Of a stretch of 39,013 nt of DNA, positions 7,990 to 14,602 are shown piece by piece. The notes below the pieces were generated by a model. The model was not told the DNA's origin. It ran no database searches and saw nothing but the letters and a program-made list of their open reading frames with translations. A program made the translations under genes and the position numbers. Location: contig JACOYL010000005.1 in assembly GCA_016181895.1 (NCBI GenBank), positions 1 through 39,013 of the forward strand. Direction: 5' to 3'. The stretch is from Candidatus Pacearchaeota archaeon. Lineage in GTDB: Archaea; Nanobdellota; Nanobdellia; Pacearchaeales; GW2011-AR1. Position 1 is the stretch's first letter. Every line of letters begins with the position of its first letter.

Positions 7990-8541
7990 TTAAGTTCCTT
8001 TGTAGAAATATTTATTGACAGTTTTTTTGTCTATACAAATATTGCTTTTGCATTCCTTCAATAAATCAAATGAAATAGTATTCGCAAAGTGATAATTTTC
8101 AACTTTTTTGCCTTTTTTTGAAACATATTCTGCTAACTTAGCAAAATCTCCGTCACCGCTAAAAAGAATTGCAGTATCATAATCATTTTCATAAGCCCCT
8201 TTCAACATATCTAAGGCGAGATGAATATCGTCTCCCTTGATGACGTGTTTTATTGTTCCATCATCATTATCTTTTTTTTGTCTCTTACACAATATTACCT
8301 CAAATCCCCATCTATTTTTTAACCGATTAAACATATCTTGCTGTTTCTGAAAAATTGCTTGGTTAATATGTTGTTTTAAAGAAGCATTATAGTAATACAC
8401 TTTGATTAATTTTCTATTTTTTCCAATAATCTTTTTGATATACTTATTAAAATCAAATTTATTGTCAGTATATTTAGGATTAATTGTTCTTAAACCACCA
8501 TAAAAGTTGGCTCCGTCGATAAACACAGACACTCTTTCCAT
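7990..8541 (-). CDS. NYN-domain (LabA/DUF88-like) putative ribonuclease, copy 1
   Basis: A 183 aa single-domain NYN protein. The NYN fold is a PIN-like nuclease fold; characterised members act on RNA. Conserved acidic motifs are all present: VFIDGANFYGG at the N-terminus, IKGDDIHLALDMLKGA in the middle and AILFSGDGDFAKLAEYVSKKGKKV near residue 130. The catalytic set therefore looks complete. A second copy lies at 20193-20741 with matching motif order. A strong hairpin (8553-8579) sits in the predicted 5' leader, 12 nt before the start codon, and a comparable hairpin precedes the second copy. RNA cleavage, and possible action on its own leader, are inferences. Confidence 0.88.
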   Translation of the reverse strand: MERVSVFIDGANFYGGLRTINPKYTDNKFDFNKYIKKIIGKNRKLIKVYYYNASLKQHINQAIFQKQQDMFNRLKNRWGFEVILCKRQKKDNDDGTIKHVIKGDDIHLALDMLKGAYENDYDTAILFSGDGDFAKLAEYVSKKGKKVENYHFANTISFDLLKECKSNICIDKKTVNKYFYKGT

Positions 8542-8552
8542 CTAAAATAAAG

Positions 8553-8579
8553 CCTGCGTTGCTGTGAAGCAACGACAGG
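8553..8579 (-). promoter_or_regulatory. Structured leader hairpin of NYN copy 1
   Basis: Bases 8553-8563 pair with 8568-8579 to give an 11-bp stem with one bulged A (8575) and a 4-nt loop. It is GC-rich against an AT-rich background. In the sense of the NYN gene the apex reads TTGCTTCACAGCAA. The gene's TATA box at 8650-8657 predicts a transcript start near 8628, so the hairpin would lie in a leader of about 87 nt. A second perfect 5-bp stem (8588-8592 with 8597-8601) lies just upstream of it. The related hairpin before NYN copy 2 shares the TTGCTTC core. Confidence 0.6.
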
Positions 8580-8649
8580 GAACACAGTGCAGGATTCTGC
8601 AAGCAGATTAAAGGCTCTCCTTGAAGCCGATAAAATATAGGAAAAAACA

Positions 8650-8657
8650 CTTATAAA
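8650..8657 (-). promoter_or_regulatory. TATA box of NYN copy 1
   Basis: TTTATAAG on the minus strand, about 110 nt upstream of the start codon. It implies a leader of about 87 nt containing the hairpin at 8553-8579. No better TATA box was seen close to the start codon. Confidence 0.45.
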
Positions 8658-8819
8658 CTTTTCGTTGGAAGTTGATTTTTTGGATTTAACTTAAACTTTC
8701 CCCAATAATCTTCTGCTCTTCTTTTGTGATTCCATATATTTTTACGGGCATGAATATTCCATTACAACAATGAATAAAAAGATTTTTGTAGCAAGCAAAA
8801 ATAGTACTTGAGGAGAATG

Positions 8820-8828
8820 TTTTTATAG
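8820..8828 (+). promoter_or_regulatory. TATA box of the Mrr-like nuclease gene
   Basis: TTTTTATAG centred about 25 nt before the ATG at 8849, predicting a leaderless transcript. Confidence 0.5.
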
Positions 8829-8848
8829 AAGTCTCACTAGAAAATTAA

Positions 8849-10159
8849 ATGAAAAATAAATCTCTAAATTTAGATTCACTTGATGGGTACGAATTTCAGG
8901 AACTTATAACTAAGATAATGCAGAAGAGAGGTTACAAACAATCAAGAGCAACTCCGAAGTCTAAGGATTTAGGTAAAGACATAATTATGGAAAATCAAAA
9001 AGGAGATGCAATAATTATTGAATGCAAACATCAAAATCTTGTCGGTCGTCCAGTCATTCAAAAATTACAAGGAGCAATGAGTCACGAGGAGAAACAAGAA
9101 CAGAAGAATAAAGTCAAAGGAATAATAGTTACTTCGGGAAGTTTCTCTAAAGATGCCTTAGAATATGTTAAAGAAATACATCAAGAAATTGAACTCATAG
9201 ACGGCAAAAAATTAAAGGATTTGTGTAAGGAATTAAAGGTAATTATAGAAAATGGAAAGGTACAAGTGATTACAAACAAATCTTTCAGAAATTTATCGGA
9301 GAAGAATGTGAAAGAAACTATATTGAAAGAATTTTCAAAGATATATTGGAGTAAAGAATGTTCTCCAAAAATAAAAATAAACTTCAGTCTAAATCCCGTA
9401 ATCTTCATAGAATATGATGTAAATTTTAATACTCATACTTCTGTAGGATGCATAGATAGATATTCCAAAAAAGGCGAAATGGGAGTAGAGGGGGTGACTG
9501 GAAAAGTTCTTTATGAAAATTTAGCCAAATTCTTTTTATCTGGAGACATTGATTTAGAAAATATAAAAAATGAAAATACAAAAATTCAATTTGAATTGTC
9601 TGAAGATGAAATTGAAGATAACGCGATTAATTACATCATAAGTGAACACACCCACGACGTTTACTACACTGGAAACAATAATAGGGGTTATCAAAAAACA
9701 TGTATACCAAAAAAGAGAGATATCTCAATAAAACAGGTTTTACCGGTTTATATACCCAATTGGAGAAGTCAAATAAGTTTAATGAAGATGGATTATTCTC
9801 AGAGATTCTACATAAAAGGCGAGAAATGGATGTATCTGGAAGATGAATTAAAAAAGTGCAAGATTTGTGGTGAAGAAAATAATTACAAAAAACTAAGTTT
9901 ATGCCCTGACTGTGGAAGGGTTGTTTGTGAAAATCATAGGATAATAGATTACTTAGATAAAAAAACTCCAGTCTGTGAACTCCACATTAAGCCATTTAGA
10001 TTATGGATACAGAAAAGAAATTTTGCCAAAAAAGAAAATTTAGAAGAGTATAAAAAATGGTGGATGTCAAGAAATTTTCTTCAAAAGTTATATGAAGATA
10101 AGATTGCTTTAGGTTTTGCAATAGGTATAACCACACTCTTAATCCTTTGGTTAATTTAA
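8849..10159 (+). CDS. Mrr-like restriction endonuclease with zinc finger and C-terminal membrane anchor
   Basis: A 436 aa protein. Residues 5-130 form an Mrr-type PD-(D/E)xK nuclease domain: LDGYEFQELITKIMQKRGY, then KSKDLGKDIIMENQKGDAIIIECKHQ (Asp and ExK), then VGRPVIQKLQGAM, GIIVTSGSFSKDALEY and IELIDGKKL. A middle region of unknown fold follows. Cys337/Cys340 begin a zinc-binding segment (CKICG, CPDCG, CENH, CELH). The last 20 residues (IALGFAIGITTLLILWLI) form one membrane helix. Mrr enzymes usually cut modified or foreign DNA. A tail-anchored version would hold the nuclease at the inner face of the membrane; that placement is an inference. It has its own promoter and no methyltransferase beside it, as expected for a modification-dependent enzyme. 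Confidence 0.85.
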   Translation: MKNKSLNLDSLDGYEFQELITKIMQKRGYKQSRATPKSKDLGKDIIMENQKGDAIIIECKHQNLVGRPVIQKLQGAMSHEEKQEQKNKVKGIIVTSGSFSKDALEYVKEIHQEIELIDGKKLKDLCKELKVIIENGKVQVITNKSFRNLSEKNVKETILKEFSKIYWSKECSPKIKINFSLNPVIFIEYDVNFNTHTSVGCIDRYSKKGEMGVEGVTGKVLYENLAKFFLSGDIDLENIKNENTKIQFELSEDEIEDNAINYIISEHTHDVYYTGNNNRGYQKTCIPKKRDISIKQVLPVYIPNWRSQISLMKMDYSQRFYIKGEKWMYLEDELKKCKICGEENNYKKLSLCPDCGRVVCENHRIIDYLDKKTPVCELHIKPFRLWIQKRNFAKKENLEEYKKWWMSRNFLQKLYEDKIALGFAIGITTLLILWLI

Positions 10160-10198
10160 AATTATAAAAATAAAAAGAATTTAAAAATCAAATAATTT

Positions 10199-11395
10199 TC
10201 ACAAACTCAGCAATTGAATCTTCTCGCTCGTCGCGCTGAAATTTGAAGCCATTATTGCCTGAATTCCAATTTCCTCGGCAGCGTCTATCAGCGAACCGGT
10301 TACAGAGCCGTCCATTACAATCGCCATCGGATTTCCTTCAATCCTTTTCAAAGACGAAGACACTGCGCGAGCGGAAACTTCCTTAATCATCTTGAAATTA
10401 GAATCAAGAATCAATGCTTTTCCAGAATCTTTGACTTCAGAGGAAAACTTTCTCAATCCTTCTTTTGTTTCTTCTGGAGAAAGTTTTGAAGAATTTGAAG
10501 TTGAAACTCTTGCAGTTTCTCCGGGGGCAATGCGTGGCTCTGAGCGTGTAGCATCGCCTTTCTCAAACCTGTCAAAACTCTTTCCCCTGAAAAACTCGTC
10601 GCTTGAGATTTTTTTCCTCAAAGCCATCCAGATTTCCTTTCCCATCAATTCCTCGACTTCCTTTCCATCGGGGGCAATCGCTATATCCTTTATTTTTGCA
10701 TTGTCAAGAACGTTTCTGGCTATGAGTTTTCCTCCTCGATCTCCGTCGACAAACAAGGTAATGTCTTTTTCCCTGCTCAATGCCTTTATTGAATCCGGAA
10801 GCTTTGTTCCGTTCATTGCAATGACGTTTCTGATTCCGTTCCTCAAAAGATTCATCACATCGGCGCGTCCTTCAACGACGATTATTTCCTTTCCAGATAA
10901 ATCTCCGGAAGGAAGTTTTTCATCTCCGTATTCCGCAATGTCAGATGTCCTTGAATGTTCCTTGATTTCCCTGGAAATTTCTCTGGAATCCGTGGAACCG
11001 TGAATTTCCTGCATTAATTTTTTCGCTCTTTCAATTATGTAATCCCTTTTGCTTCCTCTCACGTCTTCTATTCTTTCGATTTCTATCTGCGCATCAGTGG
11101 GACCGATTCTTTCAATCGTCTCGACGGCGGCTGCAATCAAAGTTGTTTCACTTTGATCCAAGGCAGTCGGAATTTTTATCTTTCCCGTTGTTTTCTTGTC
11201 CTTTCTTTCCAGTTCAACCTCGATTCTGCCGATTTTTCCCTCTTTTTGAAGCTCGCGCATTTCCAAATCCGCGCCAAGCAAACCTTCGGTTTGCCCGAAT
11301 ATTGCTCCGATTACGTCTGGTTTTTCCAAGGCTCCTTCTGCCGAAAAAATCGCATGTATCATGTATTTTATGGATACAGGACTTATTTTTGCCAT
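10199..11395 (-). CDS. dnaG: Archaeal DnaG-like primase (TOPRIM)
   Basis: A 398 aa protein with the archaeal DnaG layout. Its N-terminal domain is MAKISPVSIKYMIHAIFSAEGALEKPDVIGAIFGQTEGLLG. A linker follows, then a TOPRIM domain near residues 165-250 with VVEGRADVMNLL (catalytic Glu) and FVDGDRGG (DxD), then a C-terminal domain. In archaea DnaG has been linked to RNA priming and to the exosome, where it helps bind poly(A) RNA. The start at 11395 gives the standard family N-terminus. The 138-nt region upstream has unusual paired arms (see the leader entry). No other replication gene is adjacent. Confidence 0.93.
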   Translation of the reverse strand: MAKISPVSIKYMIHAIFSAEGALEKPDVIGAIFGQTEGLLGADLEMRELQKEGKIGRIEVELERKDKKTTGKIKIPTALDQSETTLIAAAVETIERIGPTDAQIEIERIEDVRGSKRDYIIERAKKLMQEIHGSTDSREISREIKEHSRTSDIAEYGDEKLPSGDLSGKEIIVVEGRADVMNLLRNGIRNVIAMNGTKLPDSIKALSREKDITLFVDGDRGGKLIARNVLDNAKIKDIAIAPDGKEVEELMGKEIWMALRKKISSDEFFRGKSFDRFEKGDATRSEPRIAPGETARVSTSNSSKLSPEETKEGLRKFSSEVKDSGKALILDSNFKMIKEVSARAVSSSLKRIEGNPMAIVMDGSVTGSLIDAAEEIGIQAIMASNFSATSEKIQLLSL

Positions 11396-11422
11396 TTTGT
11401 TATTTTATATGTTTAATTCAAA

Positions 11423-11530
11423 TAGAAAAATATCTGCTTGTTTCAGCTTCGCTGTCTTTCAAAGGCATAAGCCCGAATAAAGTGAACGTGATAATGATAT
11501 CTATGGTGAAATGTGATAGATATTTTTCTA
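11423..11530 (-). ncRNA. Candidate structured leader or small RNA upstream of dnaG
   Basis: A perfect 13-bp inverted repeat, TAGAAAAATATCT (11423-11435) and its complement (11518-11530), closes a 108-nt segment. Inside it, 11497-11504 pairs perfectly with 11516-11523 (8 bp), using bases of the long-range arm, so the two structures exclude each other. A small stem CAGC/GCTG lies at 11444-11454. A minus-strand TATA box (ATTTAAAAAC, 11555-11564) predicts a transcript start near 11533, at the edge of the outer arm. It could be a switching leader of dnaG, an independent small RNA, or a miniature element with terminal inverted repeats. No known riboswitch class is recognised. Confidence 0.4.
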
Positions 11531-11600
11531 CTTCTGAAAAGAAAGAGGAAGCGGGTTTTTAAATGTTTTTGGATAATAAGATAATCAAAAAGATTATTAT

Positions 11601-12326
11601 TTATTCAATTTTCAAAACTTCTATTCTGTCAAGAAAGAGACTCGAAGGATTCCACTCCGGATTGACAAGTTTGACGAACTTTAATTTTGTGCCGGTGCAA
11701 CGTATTATTTTGATTGTTTTGCCTTTTATTGTGTCAACATTTCCGCAGTGCGTCCATTCGTCGGGAAGATTGTCATTGTTATGGTCTTCTGCAGTCAGAA
11801 TTTGAAGGGCAAGATAGTTGTTTTCATAATTCAATATCGTTAAAGAGATTTGTAATGTGCCCGTATGACTTAATATTGTCTGGTTGTGCTGTTTGAATGC
11901 GAATTGCATGTCCGAAGTTGGAGGCATCTCGCATTCATCTATTAAGCCGTTTGCATTCCACCAGTTGTCAACATAGTCTGATGAAAGATAAGGGGCATTT
12001 GAGCATCGTTTCTTGTCTGTTCCTTCTTTTAGCAGAAGCCTGTTTACAGGAACGTCTTCACACAACCCCTCTGGATTGCACATATTGGAGGTTTGCGCAC
12101 TTGGCTGAATGACTTCCGTTACGGCAATCATGTTGCATACACCTTCTGTGTTACAGAATTCATATTCATATTTGTCAGAAGATTTAATTATACCGCGTTC
12201 CAAAAATAAATTGCCGAAAAATTCCTTTATTTTTTCGAAGAAACTTTTTTCTTTTATTTCTTCAGCATAAACCAAGGGAATAACTGAGAAAATCAAAACA
12301 AGCAAAATTATCACGCTCTTTTTCAT
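11601..12326 (-). CDS. Secreted Cys-containing hypothetical protein
   Basis: A 241 aa protein beginning MKKSVIILLVLIFSVIPLVYA, a clear signal peptide, so it is exported. The mature part holds paired motifs CNTEGVCNM and CNPEGLCEDV, which look like a duplicated C-N-x-E-G-x-C unit that could form disulfides. A beta-rich C-terminal domain (TGTLQISLTILNYENNYLALQILTAED) follows, with HNNDNLPDEW resembling a calcium-binding loop. No family is recognised. The frame extends to 12458, but the Met at 12326 is chosen for its signal peptide and a TATA-like box (12350-12358) about 28 nt upstream. Confidence 0.7.
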   Translation of the reverse strand: MKKSVIILLVLIFSVIPLVYAEEIKEKSFFEKIKEFFGNLFLERGIIKSSDKYEYEFCNTEGVCNMIAVTEVIQPSAQTSNMCNPEGLCEDVPVNRLLLKEGTDKKRCSNAPYLSSDYVDNWWNANGLIDECEMPPTSDMQFAFKQHNQTILSHTGTLQISLTILNYENNYLALQILTAEDHNNDNLPDEWTHCGNVDTIKGKTIKIIRCTGTKLKFVKLVNPEWNPSSLFLDRIEVLKIE

Positions 12327-12348
12327 CAAATAACTAGAAAACAACAAG

Positions 12349-12525
12349 TTATAATTTTTCCGATTGGAAGGTTTTCCCCTTGAATCCGTAAGGACAGTGC
12401 CTGCAATTGCTCTCGCAGCAATATCCCCTGTCTTTGTGGTATTTTTCCGTGAAGACAATCATTCCGTTTTCTTCATAATAATCAATTCCCTCTATCAATT
12501 CCGAATCTGTGTTTTGTTTGTTCAT
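12349..12525 (-). CDS. Small DUF5522-like Cys-rich protein
   Basis: A 58 aa protein ending with RGYCCESNCRHCPYGFKG. A CC-x3-CRHCPY pattern is the hallmark of DUF5522, a small domain of unknown function with likely metal-binding cysteines. The true start is the ATG at 12525, which overlaps the TGA of the upstream DedA gene in an ATGA arrangement, so translation is coupled. A longer open frame to 12741 runs through the DedA gene and is not used. Confidence 0.8.
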   Translation of the reverse strand: MNKQNTDSELIEGIDYYEENGMIVFTEKYHKDRGYCCESNCRHCPYGFKGKTFQSEKL

Positions 12526-13103
12526 GTTAAACTTAGAATCCATTCCCATCCGTAAATTCCCGCAAATGCAACTATTGTGCTGAAGACAATGTTTCCCAAA
12601 ACCAAGGGAATCACGACTTTCATGTAAGGATATCTTGCCAATCCCAATGGAATCACGATGACATCGTTCGGAGCAGGGAAAAAGGCGCCGTAGAAAAACA
12701 GCAAAGTCGGCATAACCCATTTTGGTTTTTGCGAAGCCCATGAATGTATCTTATTGAAGATTCCAACAATTCTGCCGGATATGATTTCTCTTCCCTTGTA
12801 ACCAAGATAATATGTTGTCGAGTCCCCCAAAACCAATCCAATTCCTGAAGCGATTCCAAGCAAAAAAGGATTCAATCCTCCCGCGCCCAAGGTAAAAACA
12901 ACGAGATAATATGGAAATGGAAAAAGAACAGAAGTTCCTCCGAGAAGCGCGGATAAAAAAGTCAGCAAATATCCGTTTTCAACCCCTATCAAAGCCACGA
13001 TTTCCGTGGGAGGATAATTGTAAAGCAAGATGCTCCAAAGAACAAATACCAAAACCACGACAAAAGCAATCAGGAAATTCTTTTCTTTGTTCGTAAAAGC
13101 CAT
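12522..13103 (-). CDS. DedA/VTT-domain membrane protein
   Basis: A 193 aa integral membrane protein with about five hydrophobic spans. The core has FPFPYYLVVFTLGAGGLNPFLLGIASGIGLVLGDSTTYYLGYKGR and a later FFYGAFFPAPNDVIVIPLGLARYP, matching the two re-entrant half-loops of the VTT (SNARE-associated/DedA) fold. Family members include phospholipid scramblases and flippases and are linked to membrane homeostasis. A TATA box (TTTATATAA/TTATATAAA, 13124-13134) about 26 nt upstream supports this start. Coupled by ATGA overlap to the DUF5522 gene. Confidence 0.82.
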   Translation of the reverse strand: MAFTNKEKNFLIAFVVVLVFVLWSILLYNYPPTEIVALIGVENGYLLTFLSALLGGTSVLFPFPYYLVVFTLGAGGLNPFLLGIASGIGLVLGDSTTYYLGYKGREIISGRIVGIFNKIHSWASQKPKWVMPTLLFFYGAFFPAPNDVIVIPLGLARYPYMKVVIPLVLGNIVFSTIVAFAGIYGWEWILSLT

Positions 13104-13371
13104 TACAGGAAATCTTCTCGGAAGTTTATATAATTATTGAGAAATATGACGCTCGCCATCGGCTCGCTTTAATTGATGCCGTTCCAAATCGGCGTCCCGC
13201 ACGATTTTCCACTCGTTCCTGTTATCTTCCAAGATTATTTTAAAGCAATTTATCAGTTGAAAAAATTTATGAAATTTTTTGTACATTAGCAATTTTTTAG
13301 CGGAGAAATATGACGGGGTCTATTTCGTAGCCAAAGAAATATCGCGAGCCGAAGGCGAGCACATTACTAAA
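13104..13371. other. Repeat-bearing intergenic region without an identified gene
   Basis: GCTCGCCATCGGCTCGC (13151-13167) is matched by an inverted copy at 13344-13360 (16 of 17 bases). A 7-bp hairpin pairs 13175-13181 with 13190-13196. GAGAAATATGACG occurs twice in direct orientation (13139 and 13303). The GC-rich islets stand out in this AT-rich genome. It may hold an RNA with a closing stem or a decayed gene; no known RNA family is recognised on either strand. Confidence 0.4.
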
Positions 13372-13542
13372 TCAATGATTCAGCACGAGAACGATTGTAA
13401 AAGAAACAGAAAATAAAAACAAACTCCAAAGCGAAACAGCAAGTTGGTTTATGTCCCCTGCATTTTTCGCGAAGACGAAAAATGCGAGCAATCCGAGAAA
13501 AAAGAAAAATCCCGTGAGCATTCGGCGGAGGAGTTTATGCAT
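13372..13542 (-). CDS. Small two-helix membrane protein
   Basis: A 56 aa reading frame: a basic start (MHKLLRRM), a hydrophobic stretch (LTGFFFFLGLLAFFVF), a short polar loop (AKNAGDINQ), then a second hydrophobic stretch (LWSLFLFSVSFTIVLVL) and stop. This is a clean helical hairpin. A TATA element (13564-13572) lies at the archaeal distance from the ATG and is shared with the divergent tRNA-Glu. Codon choice is typical of membrane genes here. No family is recognised. Confidence 0.65.
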   Translation of the reverse strand: MHKLLRRMLTGFFFFLGLLAFFVFAKNAGDINQLAVSLWSLFLFSVSFTIVLVLNH

Positions 13543-13563
13543 TTCAAGATAAACATCAACAGC

Positions 13564-13572
13564 TTTTTAAAT
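13564..13572. promoter_or_regulatory. Shared palindromic TATA box, small membrane gene and tRNA-Glu
   Basis: TTTTTAAAT with palindromic core TTTAAA at 13566-13571. It is centred about 26 nt from the minus-strand ATG (13542) and about 26 nt from the first base of tRNA-Glu (13595). One element could therefore place both transcription starts. A 52-bp gap with the same layout is found between 36338 and 36391. Confidence 0.5.
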
Positions 13573-13594
13573 TAATTTATAGATATAAGGTTAA

Positions 13595-13751
13595 GCCCTG
13601 TTCGTCTAGAGGCCAAGGATACCACCCTCTCAATGCCGAAGTTTAATCGATGAGGTGATAACTTCTGTCTTGAATGACAGGCAAAATTTGAGAAATTTTT
13701 ATTTCTCAATAGGGAACGGTGGCGACCCGGGTTCGAATCCCGGACAGGGCG
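13595..13751 (+). tRNA. tRNA-Glu(CUC) with an 84-nt intron
   Basis: Exon 1 is 13595-13632, the intron 13633-13716, exon 2 13717-13751. The acceptor GCCCTGT pairs with ACAGGGC, with G73 at 13751 and no encoded CCA. The anticodon stem CCACC/GGTGG encloses loop CTCTCAC, giving anticodon CTC. The intron sits between positions 37 and 38, the canonical archaeal site. CTCT of the loop can pair with AGGG at the intron end (one G-U), with 3-nt bulges CAA and AAC holding the cuts, as expected for a bulge-helix-bulge. The intron contains a perfect 9-bp hairpin (13688-13709) and a 5-bp one (CTGTC/GACAG). The D-arm TTCGTCTAGAGGCC resembles bacterial tRNA-Glu. Confidence 0.88.
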
Positions 13752-13776
13752 TCGATTAATTATTTTCACAAACTTT

Positions 13777-13784
13777 TTTAAATA
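13777..13784 (+). promoter_or_regulatory. TATA box of the cupredoxin gene
   Basis: TTTAAATA centred about 24 nt before the ATG at 13804, predicting a leaderless transcript independent of the tRNA. Confidence 0.5.
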
Positions 13785-13803
13785 GGATTTTCCAATTTAA
13801 TGA

Positions 13804-14244
13804 ATGAACAAATTAACAGTCATAATTGTCGCACTACTTGTAATTGTCGGAGGTTTTTTGTTTTACAATCTTTCACAATCAAATAATTCCGACATAGTTT
13901 CCCTAGATGACGGCATAAGCGCCGGAAATTCCGGAGAAGTTTTCGGAGAAAGTGAAATGATTGCAGAAACTCCTGAACAAACAACAAATCCGAAAACTTA
14001 CGCCATTGAAATAAAAAGTTTTTCTTTTCAGAATCAAGAATTGACAATAAATTCCGGAGACACTGTTATATGGACGAACATGGATTCTGTGTCGCATACC
14101 ATAACTTCTGATTCCGGAAGCGAATTGAATTCAAATTATCTTTCAAAAAGCCAAAGCTATTCCCATACTTTCACGCAAGCAGGAACTTATGATTATCATT
14201 GCGCGCCTCATCCTTACATGAAGGGAAAAATAATCGTGAATTGA
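13804..14244 (+). CDS. Membrane-anchored cupredoxin (type 1 copper protein)
   Basis: A 146 aa plastocyanin/amicyanin-like electron carrier outside the membrane. Residues 5-22 form an N-terminal hydrophobic anchor or signal, followed by an Asn/Ser/Glu-rich linker. The copper fold occupies 65-146: YAIEIKSFSFQNQELTINSGDTVIWTN, then ligand His98 (SHTITSD), then Cys133, His136 and Met139 in YDYHCAPHPYM. All four type 1 copper ligands are present. It is followed after 7 bases by a DoxX-like membrane protein, probably in the same transcript. The electron donor and acceptor are not evident. Confidence 0.9.
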   Translation: MNKLTVIIVALLVIVGGFLFYNLSQSNNSDIVSLDDGISAGNSGEVFGESEMIAETPEQTTNPKTYAIEIKSFSFQNQELTINSGDTVIWTNMDSVSHTITSDSGSELNSNYLSKSQSYSHTFTQAGTYDYHCAPHPYMKGKIIVN

Positions 14245-14251
14245 TAATAAA

Positions 14252-14602
14252 ATGGACAAGAACAAACTTCCTGTTTTCTTTTTGAGGCTCGGGATTGCAT
14301 TCGCATTTTTTTACGCCGCAACATCGAGTTTTCTTAATCCGGAAGCATGGTTTGGATTTTTTCCGGAGTTCATAAGAACTCTCCTCCCTGGAAATCTGAT
14401 GCTGAATTTTTTTTCAGTCGGCGAGATTTTTTTGGGACTGTGGCTTTTTTCAAACCACAAGATTTTTTACGCCGCAATCCTAAGCGCATTCATCATGGTT
14501 GGGATAATTGCGTTCAATTTAAATGCGATGTACATTGTTTTTAGGGACATCACGATTTTTTTTGCCTGCGTGGCTTTGGCTTTGATGACGAGGGGGAATT
14601 AA
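14252..14602 (+). CDS. DoxX-like four-helix membrane protein
   Basis: A 116 aa integral membrane protein. About four hydrophobic spans are seen: FFLRLGIAFAFFYAATSSF, LMLNFFSVGEIFLGLWLF, YAAILSAFIMVGIIAFNL and ITIFFACVALALM. The R-x-G-IAF-FFYA start and the central GE-x-x-LGL fit the DoxX/DoxD family, linked in some organisms to quinone or thiosulfate redox reactions. It is cotranscribed with a cupredoxin, which also points to membrane redox work, though function is not shown. Its end overlaps a convergent small gene by 4 bases. Confidence 0.7.
   Translation: MDKNKLPVFFLRLGIAFAFFYAATSSFLNPEAWFGFFPEFIRTLLPGNLMLNFFSVGEIFLGLWLFSNHKIFYAAILSAFIMVGIIAFNLNAMYIVFRDITIFFACVALALMTRGN

Larger units (their letters stand above)
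8542..8848. other. 307-bp intergenic region with two leaders
   Basis: This holds the NYN copy 1 leader and promoter on the minus strand and the Mrr-like gene's promoter on the plus strand. A 21-codon minus-strand reading frame (8686-8751, MPVKIYGITKEEQKIIGES) has no promoter at the right distance and may be a gene remnant. No other gene is visible. Confidence 0.5.

Noticed and set aside
7934-7993. TATA box followed 26 nt later by a 9-codon frame (ATG at 7964)
   Set aside because: The promoter spacing is good, but the product (MTEQLVRKN) is too short to call; it may be a gene remnant.
8686-8751. 21-codon minus-strand frame
   Set aside because: Codon use looks coding, but no promoter is at the right place and the length is too short; it is noted only within the intergenic entry.
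12526-12741. N-terminal extension of the DUF5522 gene
   Set aside because: It runs through the DedA gene in another frame; the ATGA overlap at 12525 is the natural start.
13290-13423. Plus-strand frame reading EKYDGVYFVAKEISRAEGEHITK
   Set aside because: It has no ATG, is preceded by a stop, and largely overlaps the better supported minus-strand membrane gene.
13572-13769. 65 aa minus-strand frame across tRNA-Glu
   Set aside because: It is the antisense of the tRNA gene (RDSNPGRHRS is the usual false product of a T-arm) and has no promoter of its own.
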